Counted from the first letter of the stretch, positions 43,810-53,008 are shown. The stretch is DNA of 64,000 nt from Streptomyces sp. B3I8 (GCF_030816915.1 NZ_JAUSYN010000002.1:2617501-2681500), one strand, 5' to 3'. Translations and numbers: made by a program. Notes: generated by a model from the letters alone, not told the origin.

Positions 43810-44415
43810 TCAGGCGCGGGCCAGGGCCGCGCGGCGGCGGTGGCGGGCGACGCGTTCGCGGTTGCCGCACATCTCGCTCGAACACCAGCGGCGGCGCCGG
43901 CCCCGGGAGGTGTCCAGGTAGACGAGGGGGCAGTTGTCGCCCTCGCAGCGGCGCAGCCCCGCACGGGCGACGGGGTCGGTGAGCAGGTCCAGGGCGTCCC
44001 GGGCGAGGACGGCGAGCAGCGCGGCGCAGGTGGGAGGTGTCCGCAGCGCGCGGACGAGGGTGCCGTCGGGGGCGCGGAGCGCGTGGGGCGTGGGGGGCTC
44101 CTGGCGGGCGCGGGCGTTGAGGTGGGCGAGGGCGAGGGCGAGGTCGTCGGCGGGGCCCCCGTCCGGGCGGAGGCTCGCCTCGATCAACCGGGCCGTGCGG
44201 TCGCGCAGTTCACGGAACGGGGGGAGCCAGGTGGTGTCGACGTGGGTGAGCGGGGTGCCGGGCGGGACCAGGGGGGTGGTGGTGATCCAGGTGCGCAGGG
44301 AGGCGGGGGTGAGGAGGTGTTCGGCGGGGTGCGTGGTGGCGAGGAGGTCGAGGCAGGGGCGGCCGGCGTCGAAGCGGGGGGTACCGGCGCCGGCGCCGGT
44401 TGTGGACGGGAGCAT
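43810..44415 (-). CDS. CGNR zinc-finger protein
   Basis: A 201-residue actinobacterial regulator. The N-terminal ABATE domain includes FDAGRPCLDLLATTHPAEHL; the C-terminal CGNR finger has CEGDNCPLVYLDTSRGRRRR then WCSSEMCGNRERVARHRRR, with four zinc cysteines. Such proteins are predicted stress-induced DNA-binding regulators. The ATG at 44415 is chosen over GTG 44424 because GGCGGTGA precedes it. The target is unknown; a 184-bp MITE-like element starts 16 bp upstream. Confidence 0.88.
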   Translation of the reverse strand: MLPSTTGAGAGTPRFDAGRPCLDLLATTHPAEHLLTPASLRTWITTTPLVPPGTPLTHVDTTWLPPFRELRDRTARLIEASLRPDGGPADDLALALAHLNARARQEPPTPHALRAPDGTLVRALRTPPTCAALLAVLARDALDLLTDPVARAGLRRCEGDNCPLVYLDTSRGRRRRWCSSEMCGNRERVARHRRRAALARA

Positions 44416-44430
44416 GGGGGTCACCGCCTA

Positions 44431-44614
44431 GGGCCTGTCGTTCGGATCAGCTCGCAGACACGGGGTCCGGCACGCACATCTGCGGCGTTGTCGTCACTCG
44501 CCGACGCTCCGCGTCGACTCCCTCCTCCGCCTTGCGGCTGCACGCACCAGACCCCGCTCACGGTGCTGGATCGGCGCCGTCGGCCCCCTGCGACCTGATC
44601 CGAACGACAGACCC
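44431..44614. mobile_element. MITE-like element with about 27-bp terminal inverted repeats
   Basis: The left end GGGCCTGTCGTTCGGATCAG continues CTCGCAG; the right end, on the opposite strand, reads GGGTCTGTCGTTCGGATCAG then GTCGCAG. The arms differ at two positions. The 184-bp element has no coding capacity and its interior is partly palindromic around GGACCCCG-like blocks. I recognise this sequence as a recurrent intergenic element in Streptomyces genomes, presumably mobilised by a transposase elsewhere. A target duplication is not clear. It separates the CGNR gene from nnaR. Confidence 0.75.
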
Positions 44615-44746
44615 GGAGGGCCGGGGCGCGCCGGTCCTTCTACAGTGCCCGTCGGGAAGCGGGACGGGAACCCCCCGGGACGGGCGGGGGTGTTCCCCGC
44701 CCCGGCCCGTCCCGGCCCGCCCCGGGGAGTTCCCTCGCTCCCGTCC

Positions 44747-45892
44747 TCAGCGGGCGCAGTCCTCGGCCGTGTCCAGGGAGAGGCGATACCCCCGCTTCAC
44801 CACCGTCTGGATCAGGTGGGGCGTGGCCAGTGCCGCCCGCAGGCGGGTCATCGCCGTCTCCACGGCGTGTTCGTCGCGGCCCGTGCCGGGCAGGGCCCGC
44901 AGCAGGGTGGCGCGCGGGACGACCCAGCCCGGGCGGTGGGCGAGGGTCCGGAGCAGGGACATGCCGGCCGGCGGCACCGTCCGCAACTCCCCGTCCACCA
45001 GCACCGCGTGGCCGCGGATCTCCAGCCGGTGCCCGGCGACGGGGAGGGTGCGGGCGCGGGCCGGCAGCTCGCGGCACAGGAGCTGCACCAGCGGGCCGAG
45101 CCGGAACCGCTCGGGCTGCACCGTCGGCACCCCGCGCTCCTGCAACGGCACCGCGGTGACCGGTCCGACGCACGCGGCCAGGACGTCGTGCCCCAGCACG
45201 GCCAGGACGTCGTCGAGCATCCCGCGCCGCTCCGCGCGGGAGAACAGGGAGGCGGCGGCGGGCGCGCTGGTGAACGTCAAGGCGTCTATCCCGCCCGCCA
45301 CCGTCGCGTCGAGCAGCCGGTCCAGGGGGCCGATGTCCTCCGGCGGCATCCACCGGTACACCGGCACCCCGACCACCTTTGCCCCGCTCTCCCGCAGCGC
45401 CTCGACGAAGCCGGGCAGCGGTTCGCCGTGCAGTTGGACGGCGATGCGGCTGCCCTCGACGCCCTCGTCGAGGAGCCGGTCGAGCACCTCGGCCATCGAC
45501 TCCGACGAGGGCGACCACCGCTCCGTGAGCCCGGCGGCCCGTACCGCCCCCTTGACCTTGGGCCCGCGGGCGAGCAGTTCGACGTCGCCGTCGCGGAGCA
45601 GGGCGAGGAGTTCCTCGCCGAGCCCCCAGCCGTCGGCGGCCTCGACCCAGCCGCGGAAGCCGATCGCCGTGGTGGCGACCACCACGTCGGGTTTCTGGCG
45701 CAGCAACCCCTTGGTGGCGGCGAGGAGTTCGCCGTCGTCGGAGAGCGGCACGATGCGCAGGGCGGGGGCGTGCTGGACGACGGCGCCGCGCCGTTCGAGC
45801 AGCGCGCCCAGCTCCTCCGCCCGGCGCGCGGCGGTCACGCCGACGGTGAACCCGGCGAGCGGTCCGTGCGGTGACTGCTGCTGATCGTCCAT
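44747..45892 (-). CDS. nnaR: NnaR: HemD-like/winged-helix regulator of nitrate/nitrite assimilation
   Basis: A 381-residue fusion. Residues 1-265 resemble uroporphyrinogen-III synthase (FTVGVTAARRAEELGALLER, ALRIVPLSDDGELLAAT, VVATTAIGFRGWVEAADGWG). Residues 285-375 form an OmpR/PhoB-type winged helix with VDGELRTVPPAGMSLLRTLA, WVVPRATLLRALPG and VVKRGYRLSLD. This layout is known for NnaR, which works with GlnR on nitrite reductase and nitrate genes; by context it equals SCO2958. It is unlikely to make haem here. The narK gene precedes it on the same strand (gap 144 bp). Confidence 0.9.
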   Translation of the reverse strand: MDDQQQSPHGPLAGFTVGVTAARRAEELGALLERRGAVVQHAPALRIVPLSDDGELLAATKGLLRQKPDVVVATTAIGFRGWVEAADGWGLGEELLALLRDGDVELLARGPKVKGAVRAAGLTERWSPSSESMAEVLDRLLDEGVEGSRIAVQLHGEPLPGFVEALRESGAKVVGVPVYRWMPPEDIGPLDRLLDATVAGGIDALTFTSAPAAASLFSRAERRGMLDDVLAVLGHDVLAACVGPVTAVPLQERGVPTVQPERFRLGPLVQLLCRELPARARTLPVAGHRLEIRGHAVLVDGELRTVPPAGMSLLRTLAHRPGWVVPRATLLRALPGTGRDEHAVETAMTRLRAALATPHLIQTVVKRGYRLSLDTAEDCAR

Positions 45893-46036
45893 GGCTCTCG
45901 TTCCGTGCTCGTTCGCTGCTCGTCCCGTGCTCGGTCGGCGTACCGGGCCCCCGTCCCTCTCCGCCCGCGTTTCGAGCCTGCCAACACCGCGTGACGGTAC
46001 CGGTTCGGTCCGGTGTCGCCCGTGTTACGTCCTGCC

Positions 46037-47401
46037 TCACACCTCAACGTAGCTGAGCTGGGCCTTCGGGTCCGGGGCCGCGGTGTCGCGGGCCGGGCCC
46101 GCCGGGCGCCGAAGGTATACGGCCCAGGTGAGGCCGAAGCAGAGGGCGTAGAAGGCGAGGAAGGCGGCGAAGGCGCCGGTGCCGGAATCGTAGGAGAGGA
46201 AGGACTGGCGGAAGGCGAGATTGATGCCGACGCCGCCGAGCGCGCCCACCGCGCCGATGAGCCCCATCGACGCGCCGGAGAGCCGGCGCCCGTACGCCGC
46301 CGCCTCCTCCCCCACGAGCCCCTCGGCCAGGGCCTTGGCCCGGAAGATGCCGGGGATCATCTTGAACGTCGACCCGTTGCCGAGCCCGCTGAGCACGAAC
46401 AGCACGACGAACACGGTCACGAACAGCGGCAGCGACCCGGCGAGACCGGCCGCCAGCAGGCCCGCGGTGGCCGCCGCCATGCCGACGTAGTTCCACAGGG
46501 TGATCCGCGCGCCGCCGTAACGGTCGGCGAGCCTGCCGCCGAGGGGGCGGACCAGCGAGCCCAGCAGCGGGCCGATGAAGGTGAGGTACGCGGCCTGCAA
46601 CGGCGTACGCCCGAACTCGTTCTGCAGCACCATCCCGAAGGCGAAGCTGTAGCCGATGAACGAGCCGAACGTGCCGACGTAGAGGAAGGACATGATCCAG
46701 GTGTGGACGTCCCGCGCGGCGTCCTTCGCGGCACCGGTGTCGTTCTTCACGGAGGCCAGGTTGTCCATGCGCAGCGCGGCGAGCACGGCGGCGAGCAGGA
46801 TCAGCGGGATGTAGATGCCGAGCAGCAGCCGCGGACCACCGCCCGCGCCGATGAGCGCGAGCGCGACGAGCTGGATCACGGGCACGCCGATGTTGCCGCC
46901 GCCCGCGTTGAGGCCGAGGGCCCACCCCTTCTTCCGCAGCGGGAAGAAGGCGTTGATGTTGGTCATGGAGGAGGCGAAGTTGCCGCCGCCGACACCGGCG
47001 AGGAGGGCCACGAGAAGGAAGGTCGTGAAGCCGGTCCCGGGTTTCATCACCACGAACGCGGCGATGGTCGGGACGAGCAGCAGGCTCGCGGAGATCACGG
47101 TCCAGTTCCGCCCCCCGAACACCGCGACGGCGAAGGTGTAGGGGACGCGGGCGACCGCGCCGACGAGAGTGACGACCGAGGTCAGCAGGAACTTGTCGGC
47201 GGGGGTGAGCCCGTACTCGGGCCCCATGAACAGCACGAGCACGGACCACAGGGTCCACACGGAGAACCCGATGTGCTCGGACAGCACGGAGAAGAAGAGG
47301 TTGCGGCGGGCGATCCGTTCCCCCTTCTCCTCCCAGAACGCCTCGTCCTCCGGATCCCAGCGCTCGATCCAGCGGCCGGCTTGGGTGCTCGGACTGGTCA
47401 T
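46037..47401 (-). CDS. narK: NarK-type nitrate/nitrite transporter
   Basis: A 454-residue MFS transporter of the nitrate/nitrite porter family. Nitrate signatures are present: GLNAGGGNIGVPVIQLVAL (NNP glycine motif) and GNGSTFKMIPGIF (second motif); RVPYTFAVAVFGGRNW contains the conserved substrate Arg region. It starts at ATG 47401 with GGAGG 4 nt upstream; the open frame to 47443 is a spurious extension. Together with nnaR it forms a nitrate/nitrite handling pair, matching SCO2959. Confidence 0.94.
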   Translation of the reverse strand: MTSPSTQAGRWIERWDPEDEAFWEEKGERIARRNLFFSVLSEHIGFSVWTLWSVLVLFMGPEYGLTPADKFLLTSVVTLVGAVARVPYTFAVAVFGGRNWTVISASLLLVPTIAAFVVMKPGTGFTTFLLVALLAGVGGGNFASSMTNINAFFPLRKKGWALGLNAGGGNIGVPVIQLVALALIGAGGGPRLLLGIYIPLILLAAVLAALRMDNLASVKNDTGAAKDAARDVHTWIMSFLYVGTFGSFIGYSFAFGMVLQNEFGRTPLQAAYLTFIGPLLGSLVRPLGGRLADRYGGARITLWNYVGMAAATAGLLAAGLAGSLPLFVTVFVVLFVLSGLGNGSTFKMIPGIFRAKALAEGLVGEEAAAYGRRLSGASMGLIGAVGALGGVGINLAFRQSFLSYDSGTGAFAAFLAFYALCFGLTWAVYLRRPAGPARDTAAPDPKAQLSYVEV

Positions 47402-47446
47402 CGTGCCTCCACTGTCGGTGCCGGCCTCCGACGCTAGGCACACGGC

Positions 47447-47462
47447 GTTTCACGCCTGTGGC
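47447..47462 (-). promoter_or_regulatory. GlnR-box-like sequence upstream of narK
   Basis: On the minus strand GCCAC-AGGCGT-GAAAC matches the a-site/b-site pattern gTnAc-N6-GaAAc with one mismatch, about 50 bp before narK. Known nitrogen genes in Streptomyces are controlled by GlnR through such boxes. Only one half is convincing, so confidence is low. Confidence 0.3.
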
Positions 47463-47603
47463 AGCACGTCACCACAGAGGAACGTTGCGCTCACGCGGCG
47501 CGGCGGTGGCTTGAGAGGCCCTCGGCCCGCCGCGTCACCGCGCGCCCCTCTCGAACCACAGCAGCTTGCCGCCGCCCCGCCCCAAGAGGTCCCCGCTCAG
47601 CGG

Positions 47604-47687
47604 GCCGTGCTGGACCATCTGGACTCCTGCGCGCTTGCCCAGCCGCAGTCGCGCGACTCCGTTCACGGTCTGGCACAAGAGATCTGA
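47604..47687 (+). pseudogene. C-terminal relic of an XRE/DUF5753 regulator
   Basis: The plus frame ends AVLDHLDSCALAQPQSRDSV then HGLAQEI and a stop, resembling the last helix of XRE regulators that precede DUF397 genes in Streptomyces. It stands 11 bp before a DUF397 start, the normal spacing, but nothing recognisable remains upstream. The match is short and rests partly on position. Confidence 0.4.
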
Positions 47688-47698
47688 GAGGACCGACG

Positions 47699-47874
47699 AT
47701 GCACGACATCGAGTGGCAGAAGTCCACCTACAGCGGTGACGGCTCGGACTGCGTCCACATCGCCGCGGCGGCCCCCGGCACCATCCTCCTCCGCGAGAGC
47801 GACGAACCCGAGGACCGCGTCCTCACCACCGCCCCCCTCCGCCCTGCGGCAGCTCATACGCTCCCTCACGTAGC
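47699..47874 (+). pseudogene. DUF397 gene with a frameshift near its end
   Basis: ATG 47699 gives MHDIEWQKSTYSGDGSDCVH, IAAAAPGTILLRESDEPED and RVLTTAP, a typical DUF397 protein. After the C6 run at 47833-47838 the natural ending SALRQLIRSLT followed by TAG (47872-47874) lies in the next frame. Removing one C joins them into a normal 58-residue protein. As read, the frame runs on far into the antisense of the next gene. The end overlaps the convergent reductase gene by 9 bp. Confidence 0.8.
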
Positions 47875-48984
47875 ACCGTCCGTCAGGAACTGGGCTCCCG
47901 CCGCCTCCGCCAGTCCCGGGCCGAACAACGTGGCGGGGGTTCGTGCGCCCGGGGTGGCCTCGCCGCGGGCCAGGCGGGCCGCGACCTCCGCGGCCACCGC
48001 CGTCGTGAACTCCATGGCCTCGCCCGTGCGCAGCCACGCCTCGTGGGTGGTGCCGTCGGGCCAGGTCGCGCGGGCGCGGGCCCAGGAGTGGGGGCGGGGG
48101 GCCGCGCGTTCGGTGGCGCGGACCCGGGCGAGCCGCCGCTTCGCCGCGTTGCCGATCGCCGGGCGGGCCAGCAGGGCCGCCGCGAGGGGCAGGAGCGCGC
48201 GGACCACCAGGGCGCTCGGGATCTCCGTGTTGCCTGCCGTCACATACGGGGCGCCGCTCGCGCGGTGGGCGGCCTCCAGGTCACCGGACGGCAGCGCCAT
48301 GGCCCGGACCGCGGAGCCGTCCGGCAGGGTGAACCTCTCGACTCCGCCGCCGGTCCGGGCGCGGACGAGACGGCCTCCCTCGTAGCGGCGGCCGCCGACC
48401 GTGGCGCCGTCGACCAGGCTGGCCGCCAGCGCCTCGCCGAGCAGGCCGGGCTCCGTGCGGACCGACGGCACCGCGTCCACCCGCAGCCGCTCCGCCGGCG
48501 GCCTGCCCTCGCACACCTTGCGTACGGCGCTTTCGGTGGCGCACACGCCGAAGCCGGCACCGGGGACCAGGGTGCTGCCGCCCGCCACCGCCTCGTCGTG
48601 CAGGTCGAGGACCTGGCGGATCGACGTGAGTTCGTTGGAGAGGTCGAGGTAGTGGGTGCCCGGCGGACAGGCGCGGATCAGCGGGACCGCGGTGGAGGTG
48701 AACGGGCCGATCGTGTTGACGATCACGGTCGGCGCGCTGCGCGCCAGTACCGCGGCCGTCTCCTCCACCGTGCCGGCCACGACGGTGCGCGCGTCCCCGC
48801 CCACCTCTCCGGCCAGGTCGCGCAGGCGGCCGGCGTCGCGGCCCACCAGGACCAGGGCGAGGCCGCGCGCCGCCAGCAGCGCGGCGATCGCCCGGCCGGT
48901 GCGGCCGGTCGCGCCCAGGATCCAGATGCCGCCGCCGTCACCGGCCGGCCCGGTTTCCGTTTCGGTCCCCGTCTTCTCCGACAC
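47866..48984 (-). CDS. Saccharopine dehydrogenase-like NAD(P)-binding reductase
   Basis: A 372-residue protein with an N-terminal Rossmann domain (GIWILGATGRTGRAIAALLA, VLVGRDAGRLRDLA, VIVNTIGPFTSTAVPLIRAC) and a downstream domain with HYLDLSNELTSIRQVLDLHD and VPGAGFGVCATESAV. This is the trans-acting enoyl-reductase/saccharopine-dehydrogenase-like family seen in actinobacteria. Substrate unknown; a lipid or polyketide intermediate is possible. The start is ATG 48984. It converges with the DUF397 relic. Confidence 0.85.
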   Translation of the reverse strand: MSEKTGTETETGPAGDGGGIWILGATGRTGRAIAALLAARGLALVLVGRDAGRLRDLAGEVGGDARTVVAGTVEETAAVLARSAPTVIVNTIGPFTSTAVPLIRACPPGTHYLDLSNELTSIRQVLDLHDEAVAGGSTLVPGAGFGVCATESAVRKVCEGRPPAERLRVDAVPSVRTEPGLLGEALAASLVDGATVGGRRYEGGRLVRARTGGGVERFTLPDGSAVRAMALPSGDLEAAHRASGAPYVTAGNTEIPSALVVRALLPLAAALLARPAIGNAAKRRLARVRATERAAPRPHSWARARATWPDGTTHEAWLRTGEAMEFTTAVAAEVAARLARGEATPGARTPATLFGPGLAEAAGAQFLTDGAT

Positions 48985-49190
48985 CCTGACCGCCGTCCTC
49001 TCACCGCTTCGTTCCGTCGTCCTCCTTCAGGATCGGAGCGGGTGGCCCACTGCGTCCAAAGCCTGTTTCGCACGGGCCGATACGGTTCGGGCATCGCGCC
49101 AGGTCGGAGAGCCGGGCCGGGGAATCAGAAGGGCGGTAGGGCAGCCGGGAGTCCGGCTGCCCCGCAGCGCGTGCGGCGGCGGCTCCACCG

Positions 49191-50750
49191 TCAGGCGGGG
49201 TGGCCCGCCGACCGGGAGCCGGCCGCCCTGGCCCGCCCCTTCCCGGCCCCGTTCGGCCACAGCCTCGGCCGTCGCCTCGCCGCCAGGTCCTCCATCCACC
49301 CGAAGGCGACGATCGCCACCGCGAGCATCGGCCAGACCAGGACGAACGGCCAGTAGTCGTATGTGGAGTCGAGCATCGACACCGCGCCCTCGCTCTGCAT
49401 GAACGGCAGCTCGTAGGCCTTGTCGAGGATCGGGAACGTGAACGCGATCAGCAGGTTGTGCCAGAGGTAGATCGTGACCGCGCGGTTGTTCGACAGGGTC
49501 ACCAGCCTGTCCCACCTGGCCAGCCTGCCCGGCAGCTCCTGCCACGACGGGGAGTACTGGAGCAGGATGGCCACGAACCCGAGCGACCAGGCCGCCTGCA
49601 CGAACGGCATCTCGTCCAGGTTCCAGCCCTCGTCGCCGAGGTGGCCCGAAGCCCACCACAGGGCGAAGGCCATCACGAAGGCGGAGCCGGAGACGACGGC
49701 GTAGCGGGGGATCCTCTTCAGCATGCCGTCGTGGTGCGCGAACCCGAGCACCCAGCAGCTCCCGTAGACCGCGAAGTCCGTCACGGCGTTGCCGGTCTCG
49801 CCCGGGATGCTCACGAGACCCGCGTCGATCAGCACCGTCAGGCCCAGCGGCGCGAGCAGTGTCGGCCACGGGAAGCGGCGGAACGCCCACAGCAGCAGCG
49901 GGGAGGCGACCACGAACCAGAGATACGCGCGCAGGTACCACAGGGGGCCGGCCGCGTCGTCCGGCCAGGTGGCGCCGAGGATGCCGGTGGAGTCGCTGCC
50001 GAGTTCGGCCGGGTACGGCGGGGCGCCGACCGGGACGATGTACTCCAGCAGCTTCACCAGTCCGGCGAAACCGGAGCCGAGGTCGGGGTCCTTGGTGGGG
50101 TTCCAGCCGCCGCCGACGATCATCATCGTCAGCAGGACGGCCGCGAACAGCCACATCGGGGGCAGCAGCCGACGCAGCCGGCCCCGGATCACGCTGACCG
50201 CCGGGCGCTTGAGCGATCGGGCCATCAGCGAGCCCGCCAGGGCGAACATGACGCCCATGGAGGGGAACAGGATCGTCAGCCAGGCCCACCCGAAGATGTG
50301 GAACGCGACGACGCGGACCAGGGCGAGCGAGCGCAGCAGGTCCAGGTAGCGGTCCCGGCCGGGCTTCCTCGACGGGGGCGTTCCCGGGGCGGCCTCGGTC
50401 TCGGCCTCCGTCGTCGCCGCCTTCCCCGCCGTCGCCGCCGTTCGCCGGACCGGGAAGCCGTCCGTGAGCGGGCCGGCCGCCGACGCCGGGACCGGGTCCG
50501 TGACAAGCGCCGGGTCCGTCGCCGGGTCGTACGTGTCCGCACCCGCGACCGGGGCACCCGCCCACGCCTCCCGCCCGGCGGCCGAGGCGCGCGTCCAGGA
50601 GTCCGGGCCGGCGTCCGAACCGGCGTCCGGACCACCGTAGGCGGGCCCCCCGGACGCCGCGGAACCCGCCGGCCGCCGCCGGTCCCCCACACTCGCGCCT
50701 TCCCCGTACGATCCAGCGCCGGACGCGCCCCTACCCTCATGTGCCGTCAT
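49191..50750 (-). CDS. Membrane acyltransferase-3 family protein in the matAB-like operon
   Basis: A 519-residue multi-pass protein. The first 125 residues are a disordered Ala/Gly/Pro-rich tail; the acyltransferase-3 domain begins KPGRDRYLDLLRSLALVRVV, with the conserved His in VVAFHIFGWAWL, then PSMGVMFALAGSLM and WYLRAYLWFVVASPLLL. Family members O-acetylate surface polysaccharides. Its ATG overlaps the stop of the upstream deacetylase/glycosyltransferase gene (ATGA), so the product probably modifies the same polymer. Confidence 0.88.
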   Translation of the reverse strand: MTAHEGRGASGAGSYGEGASVGDRRRPAGSAASGGPAYGGPDAGSDAGPDSWTRASAAGREAWAGAPVAGADTYDPATDPALVTDPVPASAAGPLTDGFPVRRTAATAGKAATTEAETEAAPGTPPSRKPGRDRYLDLLRSLALVRVVAFHIFGWAWLTILFPSMGVMFALAGSLMARSLKRPAVSVIRGRLRRLLPPMWLFAAVLLTMMIVGGGWNPTKDPDLGSGFAGLVKLLEYIVPVGAPPYPAELGSDSTGILGATWPDDAAGPLWYLRAYLWFVVASPLLLWAFRRFPWPTLLAPLGLTVLIDAGLVSIPGETGNAVTDFAVYGSCWVLGFAHHDGMLKRIPRYAVVSGSAFVMAFALWWASGHLGDEGWNLDEMPFVQAAWSLGFVAILLQYSPSWQELPGRLARWDRLVTLSNNRAVTIYLWHNLLIAFTFPILDKAYELPFMQSEGAVSMLDSTYDYWPFVLVWPMLAVAIVAFGWMEDLAARRRPRLWPNGAGKGRARAAGSRSAGHPA

Positions 50751-53008
50751 CCGACGGGCCTCCGTTCACTGCCGGCACCGCTGCCGCTGCCGACACCGCT
50801 GCCGCTTCGCTCACCCGTGCGCTGCTGCGGGATGACGCCCGGTGCCTCCACGACGCCCGTACGCCGCAGTTTCTGCCAGCGGAGCCGGCCGCCGGTGAGC
50901 GCCGTGGCCCAGGAGCGGAGCAGGACCACGTACATGAGCTGCCGGTAGAGGATCTGCTGGAGCGGGAGCGAGACGAGGTGCCGCGTCTTCTCGCGGTCCA
51001 GCCGGAACGCGTACGCCGCGCAGACCCCCTGGATCGCCATGACGCCCAGCCAGGCCACGATCGTCTTCTGGGTGGGGCCGAAGACCACCCCGTACACCAG
51101 GAAGATGTCGATCAGCGGCGCCAGCAGCGGTGCCACGACCATGAACAGGGAGACGAACGGCAGGCCGACGCGGCCGAAGCGGCCCGAGGGTCCCTTGTCG
51201 ACGAGCGCCCCGCGGTGCTTCCAGATCGCCTGCATCGTGCCGTACGACCAGCGGTAGCGCTGCGACCAGAGCTGCTGCACGGACTCCGGCGCCTCGGTCC
51301 AGGCGCGCGCGTCCTCCGCGTAGACCACGCGCCAGCCGTCCCGGTGCAGGGCCATGGTGACGTCGGTGTCCTCGGCGAGCGTGTCGTCGCTCATGCCGCC
51401 CACCCGCTCCAGCGCGCTGCGGCGGAAGGCGCCGACCGCGCCGGGGATCGTCGGCATGCAGCCGAGGAGGTCGTACATCCGGCGGTCGAGGTTGAAGCCC
51501 ATCACGTACTCGATGTGCTGCCAGGCCCCGATCAGCGAGTCCTTGTTGCCGACCTTCGCGTTGCCCGCGACCGCGCCGACCTTCGGGTCGGCGAACGGCT
51601 GCACCAGCTCGCGCACGGTGGCCGGTTCGAAGACCGTGTCACCGTCCATCATCACGATGATGTCGTACCGGGCGTTGGCCAGGCCCCGGTTGAGCGCGGC
51701 CGGCTTGCCCGCGTTGAGCTGGCGCACTACCCGTACGCCGGGCAGGTCCAGGTCCTCGACGATGCGGGCGGTGCCGTCGCTGGAGCCGTCGTCGATGACC
51801 AGCACCTCGATGGGATGGTCACTGGCGACGAGCGAACGCACCGTGTTCTCGATGCACTTGGCCTCGTTGTACGCGGGCACCAGCACGCTGACCGGTTCGG
51901 TGATCGGCCCGTCGGGACCCCAGCGAAAGCCCTTGCGGCGCACCCGGCGGGCGTGCCGGCCGGAGAGCAGCAGCATCAGGGCGAAGCGGGCGAAGACCAG
52001 GAAGCCGACGACGGCGAGGCAGACGACCATCGCGTCGGTGATGCCGTCGGAGGCCTGGACGAGGAAGACCCATGCCCGGCCCTTCCACAGTTCCGCGCCG
52101 CCGACCGGGGTGTGGGCGCTGGGTGCGCCGAGCGCGTCGGTGAGGTTCTCGAACCGGTACCCCTTGGCCCGCAGTTCGGGGAGGAACCGGTCGAGCGCCT
52201 GCACGGTCTGGTGCCTGTCGCCGCCGGAGTCGTGCATCAGGACGATGGCGCCCTCGCCGTCCTTCGGGGTGGCGTTCTCGATGATCCGGTCGACGCCCGG
52301 CTTCTGCCAGTCCTCGCTGTCGGTGTTGTTGACGACGGTGAGATAGCCGAGCGAGCCGACGTACTCCGTCACCGGCCAGGACTTGTTGTCCATGGCGTCG
52401 GCGAAGGAGGAGTACGGCGGCCGGAACAGCGAGGTCCGGATGCCGGCGGCGCCCTCCAGGGCGAGCTGGTTCTGCGAGAGCTGCCAGTCGATGCCGCTGT
52501 GCGACTTGTAGGAGAGGTCGGGGTGGTTGAAGGAGTGCAGCCCGATCTCGTGGCCCTCGTCGACGATGCGCCTGACCAGGTCGGGGTGTTGCGAGGCCAT
52601 CGTGCCGGTGATGAAGAAGACCGCGTGCGCGTGGTGCTTCTTCAGCACGTCGAGCACCTTCGGGGTCCAGGTGGGGTCGGGGCCGTCGTCGAAGGTGAGG
52701 ACGAGCCTGTGCCGGGGCACGCTCAGCGTCGACGCCTTGCCGTTGCGGGTGTCGATGACCGGGCCGCCGTCGAGGATCCTGTCCGGCACCTGGTCGGTGG
52801 CGGCCTCGGGGCGGACCCGGTAGTCGGCGAGGATCTCGCTGTGCACGTAGCCGCGCAGCAGCAGCATCGCCGTCATGGCGAGCAGCAGCGCGGCCGGCAG
52901 GAAGAAGCGCATCGGCAGCCGGACGCGGCGGGCGTCGACCTTTCGCGCGCCGGTCTGGGAGTGGGCGTCGCCCCCGGAGGAGCGGCGTCGGTCGGAGCGG
53001 CGTGCCAT
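50747..53008 (-). CDS. matB: Bifunctional polysaccharide deacetylase / family 2 glycosyltransferase
   Basis: A 753-residue membrane enzyme. After a TM helix (FFLPAALLLAMTAMLLL) comes an extracellular NodB deacetylase domain: LVLTFDDGPDPTWTPKVLD, HEIGLHSFNHPDL, FRPPYSSF and VLMHDSGGDRHQT. A second TM at about 315-340 leads to a cytoplasmic GT2 domain: VSVLVPAYNEAKCIENTV, VIDDGSSDGTA, MMDGDTVFEPA, DDTLAEDTDV and the processive motif QLWSQRYRW, then more TM helices. This matches MatB, needed for a PNAG-like polymer and pellet formation in Streptomyces. It overlaps the upstream gene by one base. Confidence 0.92.
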   Translation of the reverse strand: MARRSDRRRSSGGDAHSQTGARKVDARRVRLPMRFFLPAALLLAMTAMLLLRGYVHSEILADYRVRPEAATDQVPDRILDGGPVIDTRNGKASTLSVPRHRLVLTFDDGPDPTWTPKVLDVLKKHHAHAVFFITGTMASQHPDLVRRIVDEGHEIGLHSFNHPDLSYKSHSGIDWQLSQNQLALEGAAGIRTSLFRPPYSSFADAMDNKSWPVTEYVGSLGYLTVVNNTDSEDWQKPGVDRIIENATPKDGEGAIVLMHDSGGDRHQTVQALDRFLPELRAKGYRFENLTDALGAPSAHTPVGGAELWKGRAWVFLVQASDGITDAMVVCLAVVGFLVFARFALMLLLSGRHARRVRRKGFRWGPDGPITEPVSVLVPAYNEAKCIENTVRSLVASDHPIEVLVIDDGSSDGTARIVEDLDLPGVRVVRQLNAGKPAALNRGLANARYDIIVMMDGDTVFEPATVRELVQPFADPKVGAVAGNAKVGNKDSLIGAWQHIEYVMGFNLDRRMYDLLGCMPTIPGAVGAFRRSALERVGGMSDDTLAEDTDVTMALHRDGWRVVYAEDARAWTEAPESVQQLWSQRYRWSYGTMQAIWKHRGALVDKGPSGRFGRVGLPFVSLFMVVAPLLAPLIDIFLVYGVVFGPTQKTIVAWLGVMAIQGVCAAYAFRLDREKTRHLVSLPLQQILYRQLMYVVLLRSWATALTGGRLRWQKLRRTGVVEAPGVIPQQRTGERSGSGVGSGSGAGSERRPVG

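Noticed and set aside
47491..47727. Minus-strand short ORFs, including a 27-residue frame with a Shine-Dalgarno near 47618
   Set aside because: No family resemblance; the plus strand shows an XRE/DUF397 relic that explains the sequence better.
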